Source: Clonostachys chloroleuca (Eukaryota; Ascomycota; Sordariomycetes; Hypocreales; Bionectriaceae). From it: a stretch of DNA of 64,000 bases. Below are positions 1 to 9,778 of this stretch, in pieces. A program made the position numbers and the translations under genes. Positions within the stretch are counted from its first letter, which is position 1; each line of letters starts with the position of its first letter. The notes below the pieces were generated by a model. The model searched no databases. It was not told where the DNA came from and saw only the letters and a program-made list of their open reading frames with translations. The stretch is taken from NCBI GenBank assembly GCA_037952775.1, contig JBANAY010000003.1, forward strand, positions 23,188,001-23,252,000. The letters are read 5' to 3'.

Positions 1-72
1 ATCCTCGAGCGAGATCTCCGAGTCTCTGAGGTCATCAAACCCCACGCCCGAATAATCAGATTCATCTGCCAT
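1..72 (-). CDS. 5' end of an acidic protein gene, cut by the left edge
   Basis: On the minus strand an ATG (complement of 70-72) opens a frame that stays open to base 1, giving exactly 24 codons. The product starts MADESDYSGVGFDDLRDSE and is rich in Asp, Glu and Ser, as are the disordered N-termini of many fungal nuclear or cytoplasmic proteins. No domain is visible, so no function is assigned. The gene would be transcribed leftward out of the window, with its promoter in the gene-free stretch to the right. The frame is short, so the call rests on start context and composition only. Confidence 0.4.
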   Translation of the reverse strand, partial: MADESDYSGVGFDDLRDSEISLED

Positions 73-780
73 TGTTTTTGATGAGTTTGCCCAAGTTGTG
101 CGGAGACAGGTTGAGTCATAGGATGATGCTCTTGAGATAAGTCCATCTGCGAGGATTGCAACTCTTGGCGTTTGACATGGGTACAAGGTTGCTGCCTGGA
201 TATCCTGGCTTATGAGTATATGATACCTTATGTGAAGGATTCTGGAATCTATACCCGAAAAGTACAAACACAATTGCTCTTCCAGTTGCCTAGTTTTCCC
301 AGTAGCCCGCGAAAGCGAGGTCACAGAACCAAGCCTCAGTTTTACTCACATTTACGTAAGACTTTGAGCAGAGAGTTTAACAGCAATAGAAGCTGCCAGG
401 GCCCGACGTCGAACTCAACACAATGAGTACGAGAGCTTCAAAATATAGCCTTTCCTAGCCCAAAATGTAGTCATACAGCAGGAAAATTCTATGAACCTTC
501 ATACCTGTGACTCACTTGCCGTCAGGACAGCAGCTCGTCGAATGACTATTAAAGCTGCCTTCTTCCACCTGGCTTCGTCCGTACACTCGTCTTCAATCCA
601 AGCACTTCAACATACCAAGCTCGAGGCGACCAACCCAGTGACTACCACTAGCCCCTTGGCCAGAGCACTTGTACTGATACATCCGCAGCCTTCGACATAC
701 AAAATATGCCAAAGAACGAGATCTCAGTACCTTCTCTCGAAGGCGAGAAGATCACCCGGCCTAGTATAATAAAGCCCAGA

Positions 781-991
781 ATCTCTCTGTAGAGCAGGTC
801 TTGGCTATATTTAACTTGGGCCAAGATGTTCTAGGTCGTGCGTATGAGAAAGAGCTCGATACGAATGCCGTCTTGATCATATGGAGACTCTACACATCTG
901 GCGGCATTAGTACCGAGCTCTTCTTGATACGTACGACCATGAACATCTTGGCCTAAGTTAAAGATAACCAAGATCTGCTCTACAGAGAGAT
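781..991. repeat. Inverted repeat, 90-nt arms with 31-nt spacer
   Basis: Bases 781-870 match the reverse complement of 902-991 at 78 of 90 positions by hand alignment, with no gaps. Many of the differences are transitions. Each arm has an open frame containing VEQ(V/I)L(A/V)IFNLGQDV, so the arms look like two copies of a coding fragment in opposite orientation. The 31-nt spacer contains a segment identical to part of the glucarate-dehydratase-like gene (see next entry). The transcript could fold into a long hairpin. Confidence 0.8.
877..901. repeat. 25-nt exact copy of part of the glucarate-dehydratase-like gene
   Basis: Bases 877-901 equal the reverse complement of 3011-3035. In the gene this segment encodes the SYGDSTHL stretch around residues 52-59. 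A chance 25-nt identity in 64 kb is very unlikely. It sits exactly between the arms of the inverted repeat, which suggests a fragment captured during a rearrangement or the last trace of a decayed paralogue. Confidence 0.75.
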
Positions 992-1913
992 CACCATTTC
1001 TGGGGTGCGCTGCATTAAATTGGGATGGATTGGAGTGGTGGGTGTTCTTGGTGCCCAAGGCTAGATTACTGCAGTCATATGCAGTCATCCAGAAGAACAA
1101 GGAGGACAGTAGGACACGAAGAGAGGAAGGGGTTACAGGAAATAGCATGAATGGAAATGCTCTTAAGCTTTAATAACACAGTGAAAGTAGCTCACATTTA
1201 ATGTCTCAGTCTGTCTGTTGCCTAACCAAACACTTCATCTAGTGTCAATGGTCAGTCTCTCGATCCTTCACATGCTCCGACCTGCCTACTCTAAATTATG
1301 ATCTTCCTCACTGTGGTACGCAGCCGCAAGTTCTTACCCCCTTGGCGCTAGCAGAGACAGTTGGTCGTCGAACTTGGCAACAATCTGCTCCATGACATAC
1401 AGCAACGTGAAGTCTAGTGTTGAAGGAGAAAATCATCCATCGAAGTCAAAATAGAACGAATTGCCGATCGGGTGTCCCATAGAGTTGCAACATTCTCCTA
1501 CTACTGATTATGCTCTCCTCTCACCACAAGACGTAAGTTCTTCCCATAAGATCGATGTCTCATATTATTCCAAACTGGGGAATGTAAGAAGTCGTCAGGA
1601 TTTGAAAGGGGGAGTAACCAACAGGATTCGGTATTTTCACAGCCTCTACGGAGTACAGACAATGACAGTGGGAGCCTCAGATGTGAGCATTATAACAATT
1701 CATTATAAAGGTCAAGCAAACTTCAGGTCAGTCCTGTGGTCAAAACTTCATACATCACTTCAAGTAGATTCGATCTTATTCGATCTTGTCTGCATCTCTT
1801 GAAATTGGCACTACAGCCGAGCGGTTGATACATATATTTTATGCAAATGCTAAATCTCTTACATCGTAATATGTGAATACTAATGCTAAAGCGTTATCTT
1901 TCAAAAATGGTCT

Positions 1914-3188
1914 CTACCATTTAGGGATTTTGGGAGAAAAGTCGGGTTGAAACTTTCTCATGTACGTTGTGTCGTCTCTTTTCGTCAAGCCACAGCCAAG
2001 ATAGTTCTGATGAAGCTGTGCCAGCTTTGCCCTATCCAGCTCTACCCCCAAACCTGGAGTGGTGGGAACAACCAGGGCACCATCAGCCCACTTCAGGGCG
2101 CCGTCTGCAATGACGTCTTCGTCACGACGCTTCCATGGCCAATGGGTATCACAGGCGTAATCAAGGTTAGGGGTTGCCGATGCGAGATGGGTCATGGCAG
2201 CCAGAGAAATGCCCAGATGGCTGTTGGAGTGCATGGAGAGCCGCATGCCCCAGATAGCGCAGATGGACGCAAGAGTCTGCGATCTTCGCAGCCCACCCCA
2301 GAAATGGTGATCAGACAGAACCACCTGGACGGCGTTTTGTAGGATAGATGGGGGTAAGTGGGAGAATGCTACAACAGCCATGTTGGTAGCCAATGGCATG
2401 GGTGCGTCCTTGGCCACCGCAGCCATACCTTCAATCTCAGGGGCCGGGTCCTCCAAGTACTCCACGATCCCCTTGAGCTCATTAGCAACCCACTTGGATG
2501 TCTCAACGGTCCATGCAGCGTTCGGGTCAAGTCTCAACGGCAAATCTGGGAAGGCTTTGCGTAGCTCCTTGATTGCTTCGACCTCTTGAGCAGGGGGGTA
2601 CACACCACCCTTGAGCTTGATTGCCTTGAAACCAAACTCATCAATGATCTTGTGTGCCTGCTTGATGAGGCCAGCAGGATCCAGCGCCGGACCATATTCA
2701 TCATCCGGCTCCCCGGGGTGGCCTCCCCACTTGTAGAAGAGGTAGGCTGAGTACTGGACGCTATCACGAACACGGCCCCCAAGAAGTTCGCTGACTGGAA
2801 GCCCAGCCAGCTTGCCCTGGATGTCCAAGCAAGCCACCTCAAAGGGAGAGAAGACTTTATCGGCGACAGACGCGGTAGTGACCATGCCAGCCATGCCATC
2901 GCCGCCTGTCGATCTATCGTCTGTCAGAGACTCAATACAAGTCTTATGGATTGCATTTGTGTCGTATACGGTCAGTCCCTTGATTGGGCCAGCTGCTCTC
3001 TCCAGGCGACCCAGATGTGTAGAGTCTCCATATGACTCGCCGAGGCCGTATGTGCCATCTTCACACACGATTTCAATAATACTTCTCAATGCCCAAGGCT
3101 CATGTACACCGACACTATTCAATAGGGGCATATCATGGAAAGCCACAGGAGTAATGACAACGTCTTTGATGACGCCGCGTCGAGACAT
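1914..3188 (-). CDS. Glucarate dehydratase-like enolase-superfamily enzyme
   Basis: Single-exon frame of 424 aa with an ATG start and near the usual size for bacterial glucarate dehydratases. The family uses Mg2+ and an acid/base pair to dehydrate a sugar diacid or aldonate to a 2-keto-3-deoxy acid. Visible features are the capping-domain start (about residues 10-120), the KxK pair in AIKLKGG (K191, K193), metal-ligand candidates D221 (LRLDPNAAW), E246 (YLEDP) and N269 (ATNM), the DHHFWGG loop (293-299) and the H320 region (SMHSNSHLGISLA). These match glucarate dehydratase rather than the L-galactonate dehydratase used in fungal pectin catabolism. It is divergent from a Zn2Cys6 regulator, with a lyase/aldolase and two reductases nearby, which suggests a sugar-acid pathway. 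Exact substrate (glucarate, galactarate or another acid) is unknown. Probably cytosolic; no targeting signal is seen. Confidence 0.88.
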   Translation of the reverse strand: MSRRGVIKDVVITPVAFHDMPLLNSVGVHEPWALRSIIEIVCEDGTYGLGESYGDSTHLGRLERAAGPIKGLTVYDTNAIHKTCIESLTDDRSTGGDGMAGMVTTASVADKVFSPFEVACLDIQGKLAGLPVSELLGGRVRDSVQYSAYLFYKWGGHPGEPDDEYGPALDPAGLIKQAHKIIDEFGFKAIKLKGGVYPPAQEVEAIKELRKAFPDLPLRLDPNAAWTVETSKWVANELKGIVEYLEDPAPEIEGMAAVAKDAPMPLATNMAVVAFSHLPPSILQNAVQVVLSDHHFWGGLRRSQTLASICAIWGMRLSMHSNSHLGISLAAMTHLASATPNLDYACDTHWPWKRRDEDVIADGALKWADGALVVPTTPGLGVELDRAKLAQLHQNYLGCGLTKRDDTTYMRKFQPDFSPKIPKW

Positions 3189-3390
3189 GTTGTCTATTTC
3201 TCCCTCTTCCCTCCTTTTGTTTGGTATTTAGATAGGGGGACTGAGTGGAAAGTATGCAATTCAGGGGTATTTTCTCGAGAAGATTGACGTTGGAAATAGT
3301 AGAAACAAATCATGAGTGCGGAGCTAATCCAATGGGTAGATGCTCTTTCATAGGCCTGGGGCAGTCCCCTCACACCTGACTCAAACCATT

Positions 3391-3406
3391 CGCATATCCG
3401 CGGGTG
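3391..3406. promoter_or_regulatory. Candidate Zn2Cys6 operator between glucarate dehydratase and its regulator
   Basis: CGCATATCCGCGGGTG lies about 200 nt upstream of the dehydratase start and about 300 nt upstream of the regulator. A second CCGC/GCGG pair with GCGGAAA follows near 3497-3510. The CCGCGG core is an inverted CGG pair, the usual half-site type of Zn2Cys6 proteins, and recurs upstream of the three reductase/lyase genes. The functional role is inferred. Confidence 0.35.
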
Positions 3407-3710
3407 CTTGGCATCCCCATACTGTCCTGGGACCAAACTCCCCGCATTCTACCCTCCACTTGCTCGGTTACGCCGGTACTGGCAGCTAAAGTGTCACCCG
3501 CTGGCGGAAATAAATCCTGACAGGGATCGGCTCTGCCCCAACATCCGAGGAACTTGGCTCTGCCCCATCCACCTAGCATCGGCCATCAACGTCGCGCTGA
3601 ACTGCCATCCGATCGCCTGTTGCTCTCACTTCCGAACCGTTCTGAGAACCTGTAGTATTGTGCCGTTGATGTACGAACCGTCAGGGTCTTCGGAGCCCTT
3701 GGACCAGCGA

Positions 3711-6360
3711 ATGGCTGACTCTCAGGACGAGGCACGGCCGTTGAAGCGGTCGAGGGGGAAGAGATACGGCCACGCGTGAGCAGGGCTTGCGACCGATGCA
3801 AAGCGTGAGTTCTCTATTTCCCTCTCTGGTTTCTCATTCGATTGCTGATTGGCCATGCAGTCGTAAAACCCGGTGTTCCGGGACCTGGCCGTGTGTGTTC
3901 TGCTCGCATCTCAAAGTGACATGCGAGTTTACGGCGGCTCGCCGAAAAGGATTCCGGATACCTGAGACAGAAACTGAGACGGTCAATACAGCGCGAAGGC
4001 ATTCATCGGCTCACGAAAGACCACCGACGCCGGTCCATACCACGTCTGAGCATGGGAGCAGTCCGGTCCAGGGCCATGGCGATCTTACCATACATGCTGC
4101 GCCGCCTACACAACTATCACCGAACTCTAGCACGAGAGATCCCACCCTGGCAGAGACAGTGATACAGATATCACATAGCCCCGACAACAATGAAGCCGTG
4201 AGCGCGCAAGACAAGGGCCAAGATGGTGGTCCCCTCATTACTCTACAGTCCTCCCGCAACTCCCCAGAACCATCACAAACCGACCAACAGGGACACTATG
4301 TCGGTCCTGCTTCCGGTGTATCATTTCTGTTACGTATTCGGAGGAAGCTCCAGGTACCATCCACGGGGTACTTGAGCTCTTCCATCTTCAATTTCGGGGA
4401 TCGGCCATTGCCTGGGCATGATGCATCTTTCGTTATTCTCCCGCCCAAATATGCAGCAGATGCCATGGTGAAGAGGTATTTCGACTTCGCGGCGACAACC
4501 CACAGGTTCTTGCATCGGCCTACGATAGATTCATGGCTTGAGGAGCTCTATGGCACCAACGGTGCGATGCTATATCAAGAGTCCGCCCGGAGTCGCATCG
4601 CCGTGCTATTTATGGTATTTGCACACTCGAACAACTACCAAGGACGAATGAATGGCAACTCAAACGAGTCAGCGGCGGATGCAGCCGAAAATAGGTGAGT
4701 CTATATCTGTCCGAATTACTTCCTACTTCTGACAATACCTCAAGCGCACGATACTTTGCAGTAGCAGAGCATCAACTATCGATGGAGAAGGGCCAGATCA
4801 AACTTAGCAATGTCCAAGCACGGCTGGCACAATGCTTCTATCTTCTAGCCCAATCCAGGTTGAATCATTGCTGGACACTTTTTGGAATCACTGCTCATCT
4901 GGCCCTGGCCCTCGGGATCCATAGGAAGTCGAGGGTCGATGCCAACACGTCAAACCGCGTTGATCACATTGACCTAGAGTGTCGAAAAAGGACGTTTTGG
5001 TGCGCCTATAACCTCAACACATATCTTAGTGCAGCATTGGGGCGTCCAATGACCTTCCACGATGAAGATATAGACCAGGAACTACCACTTGGTATTGATG
5101 ACGAACGTCTTCGGTCGAGTCCCCCGCCTGGTCCATCGATGCTGGGCCCGTCTATCACATCGGCGACCGTGGCACAGATCAAGTGAGAATCCCGAATTGA
5201 GTCGAAAGCAACCGCCATACTAACATGTTTTAGGCTATCCAGAATTCTCGCCAGGATTCTCAGAGTTCTTTACGGCATAAATCCACCATCGACAGAGGAG
5301 CAATTCACCCTGACCGCGAAATTCTCCCGGGAGTTGGAAGAGTGGCGGGAGCATATATCTTACCTCCTTGATACGGATGGCAATTCGGCCATTTTCGTGA
5401 GACTTGTGTTAAGACAGAGAGATGTCCTGAAGCTCGCGTTCTGGCATGCGCAAATCCTTGTCAACCGCCAATTTCTCTTGAAAACATTCACAAGCTTGGC
5501 TAACTACGAACCCAGGGCTGGAGGCCCTCTGGCTCAGCGGAAAGAAGAGGTGCAGAAGAATGTCAAAACGTGCATTGAAGCCGCAGAGCACATCATCGAG
5601 CACATTGATCGTATCAGTGCGGCTGGCGAACTTTACAGCACCCTCTTTGTAGGTCAACGATTTAAGACGAGATCACACGATACTAATATTCTGTGTCACG
5701 TAGTTCATCCCATATTATGGCTTCAACGCTGTGGTCATCCTCTATCTATACGCTATCCAAGAACGAAGTGAACGCCCAGAAACCTACCTCCGGCACTTCC
5801 GCGCAGGCTCGAAATGCCATGCGCAGCTGGAGAAAATTGCGACCCACGGTTCTTTGATGCAAAGATACGGCGTCGTGTTACAGGAACTACGTCTTGAGGT
5901 GCTTCGAAACAATGCGTACCTGGCTTCTGTGTCTACTCCCCATGCTGAAGAGGATTCTGCTAAAGTTGAGATTCGGGAGAGAAGAGGAGAAGTAGCGAGG
6001 ACAATGAGTGTCACCAACCCTGCTCCGGAGCCACCACACCCTTTTGGAGCCCCCAGCATGGGCGCCAACGCTTCTCGGCTCGGAGTGGCGTCATCTCATG
6101 GCCTGGAAGGCCCCCGAGGTGGAAACGAAGATGCCTCGTGTATCGTACCAGCTGCGAACCCGGGTTCTATGGATGGAATGGACGATTCCCTGACCCATAT
6201 GGCCAGCTGGGGGCTGTTTGACTCACTGGTAAGTGGCCACCAGAACCCTTGCGGTGACAGAATTTGTTGTTGATGTTGTCGGAAACAGGTTACAGGAGGG
6301 ACCGGAACGCTTGATATGATGTGGGATAACATGAACCTGACGGGGTTCAACAATTGGTGA
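3711..6360 (+). CDS. Zn2Cys6 transcription factor, one apparent frameshift
   Basis: Exons read as 3711-3804, 3861-4694, 4745-5182, 5234-5648, 5704-6228 and 6289-6360, about 792 aa. The N-terminal zinc cluster is CDRCKARKTRC followed by CVFC and a last Cys, spacing C-x2-C-x6-C-x5-C-x2-C-x6-C, split by the first intron. A fungal-specific transcription factor middle domain follows, with the signature around CWTLFGITAHLALALGIHR and CRKRTFWCAYNL. The ATG frame (MADSQDEARPLKRSRGK) stops at 3777-3779. The zinc-cluster frame has no ATG upstream, so one base appears to be missing near 3768-3773; adding one makes the exon sum a whole number of codons. It is divergent from the dehydratase gene and is the likely local regulator of the sugar-acid cluster. 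A different, unseen first exon is an alternative to the frameshift. Confidence 0.8.
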
Positions 6361-6424
6361 TATGGAATAGCACAAAAATGATCGTGAATAATTCATAGAT
6401 TTAAGTTGCTATCTGCACATCTAC

Positions 6425-7569
6425 CTAGCTCATCAGTCTCTTGTTAATGGCTGTCAAAATCACAAATAAAGTCTCAATCGTCTTGACGTCCAATCCCAAC
6501 TCGCGCCCTTTCCGCACCGGATACCCAAGAATGATGTCGACCTCCATAGGCTTTCCATTCTCGAAATCCGTCCGCATGCTGCTTCCGATCGGGGCCATAC
6601 TCAAAATCTTATCAATGTGCTTGTCAGTTAGGTCGTATCCGATGGGAACATCCAGCGCCTTGGCCACGTTGATAACCTCCGTCATGATGGTTCGAGTCAA
6701 AGGCGTCGAGTCCTCTGACGAGCTGAGCCATGAATGCGTGTCCATGAGTGTGAACGTCGTCAGGGAATTCCATGCCGCATTCCACACAACCTTCTCCCAT
6801 CTTTGTACTTGGATGTTGGGTACCACTTGGAACACAGTCTTTCCAGCTGTGAGCAATGATGCAAATTCATTTAGACGCCGAGTCTCCCGAGCTTCATCAG
6901 CGGAAGGGTTGGGGAAAAGGCCCAATTGCATATTCTCGGATTTGGTATGAGTGATGATTCCAGGCTGCGGCTGTCGAACGCCACACCAAGTCTATGAGTG
7001 TCAGAAAGTAGTGCTTTAGACCGGAATAGTCATTGTTCACATACTACGGCAGATAGAATGGTCGCAGATGGGAAGTATTGGCGAAAGGGCTCCTCGTTAC
7101 CCACGCCATTTTGGATAATCACAATGGTCGTTCTATCTTGGTCGACACCAGGTGCGATCTCAGGCGGAGCGGCGGCTTGGTTGATAGCCTTGTGTGCGCA
7201 GACAATATAATCAAACTTCTGGCCAGCCTCAGCAGCGTTCCTCACAACTATATCGGCAGTCAGTGGGAAATTCGTGCCTCTTTAGCTCACTCTTTATCAG
7301 TCTGCGCCGCCCTACCTCTATGCGGTTTTACATGGTGTTCACCATGGTTCTGGCTGCTTATCTTGAGGCCGTTGGCATGAACAGCATCGTAGTTGGACCG
7401 GGCAACAACCGTAAGACGGACTTGATTGCTCTGGCTCAAGATAAAGGTATAGAACGAGCCAATGCTAATCTACCATGTTAATCACAGCATGAGGTTCCAG
7501 TTATACTAATTTGGCATCTACTCACGCTCCAAGCCCATAAATTAAAACTTCTGCTGGTGAGGAAGACAT
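6425..7569 (-). CDS. 2-dehydropantoate 2-reductase (ApbA/PanE) family protein
   Basis: Four exons: 7526-7569, 7316-7464, 7045-7247 and 6425-6991, giving 320 aa with all phases consistent. The N-terminus has the Rossmann motif GLGAIGS, split by intron 1. A central VVCAHKAINQ / VIIQNGVGNEE region typical of the family follows, then the C-terminal helical domain with WEKVVWNAAWNS carrying the conserved Lys. The family reduces 2-keto acids with NADPH; true ketopantoate reductase is one member, and fungi carry several paralogues of unknown substrate. It lies convergent to the regulator (64 nt from its stop) and upstream of the DapA-type gene on the same strand. That context suggests a sugar-acid-derived keto acid as substrate rather than pantothenate synthesis, but this is inference. 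Confidence 0.85.
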
Positions 7570-8084
7570 GTTGGTGCTGCTTCAAATCGGCGAACCTGCA
7601 TGGCGAAAGAGCTCCAGCCAGCCAAGGCAGCTTATCACTGCTAAGTATGAGAGAGCTGGCGCTCAGTGAGTGAATATGGGGCTCGGACTGATGTAACAGC
7701 ACAGTTACTCCGCATGCATCCGCGGAGAAATAGCGCATACGCGCAGTCTACGCATGCTTCCTCGGAACCAGGCAAGTGGGTGACATGAGACATTAAGCTG
7801 CTTATTCTCGAGTCTGTGGCCGGTATTATCAGATTATTGAGTACTAATAATACAAACTTCAGAGATAAAACGGCATATATTATTGCTATATTTCATTCAA
7901 TACTACTGTATTTCTCGATTCAAATTAGAAGAGAGTCTCTTTTTAACCACTCTTCCACTTGGTGTCTCATTTCTCATATCACCCACTTGCTAGGCTTGAG
8001 GGATCAAGGGACTTAGGTACAAGTTGACAGCAGCAAAATCTAAGATGCCTCTCTAGAATAGGCTTGACGTTTATTTGAATTTAT
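7570..8084. other. Intergenic, upstream of the ketopantoate-reductase-like gene
   Basis: No gene is seen. Bases 7711-7766 hold two related elements, CGCATGCATCCGCGGA and CGCATGCTTCCTCGGA, 40 nt apart, described separately. An AT-rich segment near 7840-7920 is otherwise featureless. Confidence 0.5.
7711..7766. promoter_or_regulatory. Two related candidate operators (CGCATGCNTCCNCGGA)
   Basis: CGCATGCATCCGCGGA (7711-7726) and CGCATGCTTCCTCGGA (7751-7766) match at 14 of 16 bases and lie about 140-200 nt upstream of the reductase start. The first contains the same TCCGCGG core as elements upstream of the dehydratase and SDR genes. I infer binding by the neighbouring Zn2Cys6 protein; nothing in the sequence proves it. 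Confidence 0.35.
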
Positions 8085-9029
8085 CTACAGACCCGCTTCA
8101 ATGCTAACTAATCCCGCAATCTGTTCCTCAATATTCTTCTTCTCCGCATCACTCGGCGCAATGTACGGCCGTCGGGGCTTCAGCTTCTCCACGGCATTAT
8201 CGATGCCAGCCGCAACGGCGGTGTTGAGCGCAGCAGCGTACTTTACGGAAGAGATTCCGGCCTTGCAGGGCTGCTCCGCCAGAGCTGCCTTCTTGTGTAG
8301 GTCCAGGGCCTCTTGGAACTTGCCCTCCTTGTAGAGGTCGTAGATCTTGACAATGGTCTTGGGGAAGACATTGGCAAACCCGGCGATGGTTCCTGCAGAA
8401 CCCGAGGCCAAGCCACCGATGAGGAAATCTGACTGGCCGCCGTAGGTAGAGAATCGCTCGGGCGGGAACTCGGCGGCTAATCTGGTAATCTTGGCCACGG
8501 CACCGCAGGTCAGCTTCACGCCGACAATGTTGCTGTGCTTCTTGGCGAGACGGGTGATGGTGGCAGAGTCCAGGTCGATGCCATTGCAAACGACGGGGAA
8601 GTTGTAGATGACGATAGGGAGCGGGCTCTCCTTGGCGACATCGTCAAAGAAGTTCTCAATGACTGCGGGTGTCGTCTGCTTCCCAAAGTATGCGGGAGGG
8701 AGGAGCAATACCGAGTCAGCGCCAGCTTCCGCGGCGTCGGCGATGAACTCGAGGACTTGCTTGGTAGAGTGGCCGCCGACACCAGCCATGATGGGGAATG
8801 AGGGGCCGGTTGCCTTGCGTGCCGTTTGGAGAAGCGTCTTGCGCTCCTCGCGCGTCAGGAGGAATGTCTCTGCATTGGTACCAAGAATTACCAGACCGGC
8901 GAGGCCCGTCTTGGACAGGTAGGAGTAGTATTTGGCTTGGGACTCAGTGTCTAGAGAGTCGGTCGAGTGGTCGAAGAATGTAATGGCTGGTGCCCAGACG
9001 CCGTGTGGCGGTGCTTTGAATGATGACAT
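8085..9029 (-). CDS. DapA-family lyase/aldolase (dihydrodipicolinate-synthase-like)
   Basis: Single exon, 314 aa from the ATG at 9027-9029; a longer frame upstream lacks an ATG. It is a TIM-barrel class I enzyme. The Schiff-base Lys is in VGVKLTCG (K172), the catalytic Tyr in IYNFP (Y142), and GTNAE (50-54) replaces the GTTGE carboxylate-binding loop of true dihydrodipicolinate synthase. Relatives include 4-hydroxy-2-oxoglutarate aldolase, fungal 2-keto-3-deoxygalactonate aldolase (GaaC/LGA1) and 5-keto-4-deoxyglucarate dehydratase. Next to a glucarate-dehydratase-like gene, splitting or decarboxylating dehydration of the 2-keto-3-deoxy sugar acid is the natural inference. The sequence does not decide between aldolase and dehydratase. 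Probably cytosolic. Confidence 0.88.
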   Translation of the reverse strand: MSSFKAPPHGVWAPAITFFDHSTDSLDTESQAKYYSYLSKTGLAGLVILGTNAETFLLTREERKTLLQTARKATGPSFPIMAGVGGHSTKQVLEFIADAAEAGADSVLLLPPAYFGKQTTPAVIENFFDDVAKESPLPIVIYNFPVVCNGIDLDSATITRLAKKHSNIVGVKLTCGAVAKITRLAAEFPPERFSTYGGQSDFLIGGLASGSAGTIAGFANVFPKTIVKIYDLYKEGKFQEALDLHKKAALAEQPCKAGISSVKYAAALNTAVAAGIDNAVEKLKPRRPYIAPSDAEKKNIEEQIAGLVSIEAGL

Positions 9030-9778
9030 GACTGGCTGCAATCTCTAAATGAAGCAATTATCTGATCTATGGTCTGTTGTCAAGAATCCTGCCACGCTTG
9101 CAAGGAGTTTGTACTTAAGCCATTTTTAGGCCCAGAAGGAGGGTCATGGAAGGCTTTATCCGTCCATGTTGCAACATAATACCCAGCCTGTCGTCGGGTT
9201 TCCGCAGGAGGAAATGCTGAGACGTAGCACTACTCAGATGCCGCATCGGATATCTGCATCTCGGAAGTTGCCCCGACTGCGAGAGGAGCTCCACCAGCCA
9301 AACATCCGAGGAGAAGAGGAGCGCACCAGAAAATAACCTCACTGTGGATGCTTTTCAGAGGACGGGTATTTTTACGAAAATAAATCATAATCCTAGATGA
9401 ATTGATAAACAAATCCCGTTCTTTTTTTTAAAGAGTTTGCAAGAGTCTATACCACCTTACATAGTATCCATGGAATGATCGACCTGACTTGTCGGCCAGC
9501 ATTCGTATTTGTAATACCTAGATAATAATAAACCTCCAGTTTGATGAGTTATTCAGATGCCTCTTGGATTATTTCATGTAAAATTTTCAGTTTAATCAGC
9601 GTGTTTACGATCTCATGAGGGAAGCCTACTAAATGCCTCATCGGTAACAGTAAGACGATGGATAGGAGCAAGTGCCCCCTAGACGTCACATAATATTGAG
9701 CATGTCTTCGAGTTCTTCAAGTTCATGTCTATTCTGGTTTATTTCTTTTTATGCTCTAATCTAAATACATGCGTCACT
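9030..9778. other. Intergenic, upstream of the DapA-family gene
   Basis: No gene is seen. It holds a TTTCCGCAGGAGGAAA element near 9198-9215, then AT-rich sequence from about 9360 to 9720 that looks like the 3' flank of the SDR gene. Confidence 0.5.
9198..9215. promoter_or_regulatory. Candidate cluster operator TTTCCGCAGGAGGAAA
   Basis: GTTTCCGCAGGAGGAAAT lies about 170 nt upstream of the DapA-family start. It is nearly the same as the TTTTCCGCGGAGGAAAC element upstream of the SDR gene (10934-10950), including the flanking TTTCC/GGAAA palindrome. Two such 16-17-nt matches at similar distances in neighbouring same-strand genes suggest co-regulation. Confidence 0.4.

Larger units (their letters stand above)
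73..1913. other. Intergenic stretch without a convincing gene
   Basis: Open frames here are short, mostly lack ATG starts and match no family I know. The stretch contains the inverted repeat at 781-991. Both arms of that repeat read as coding-like sequence, so it probably holds decayed coding DNA. The rest would serve as the upstream region of the left-edge gene and the 3' flank of the glucarate-dehydratase-like gene. Confidence 0.5.

Noticed and set aside
2812..3231. 139-codon plus-strand frame opposite the glucarate-dehydratase-like gene
   Set aside because: Antisense shadow of a clear single-exon enzyme gene, with no domain of its own.
8101..8983. Several frames of 60-130 codons on both strands across the DapA-family gene
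   Set aside because: They overlap a full-length enzyme frame with catalytic residues; composition follows its codon pattern.
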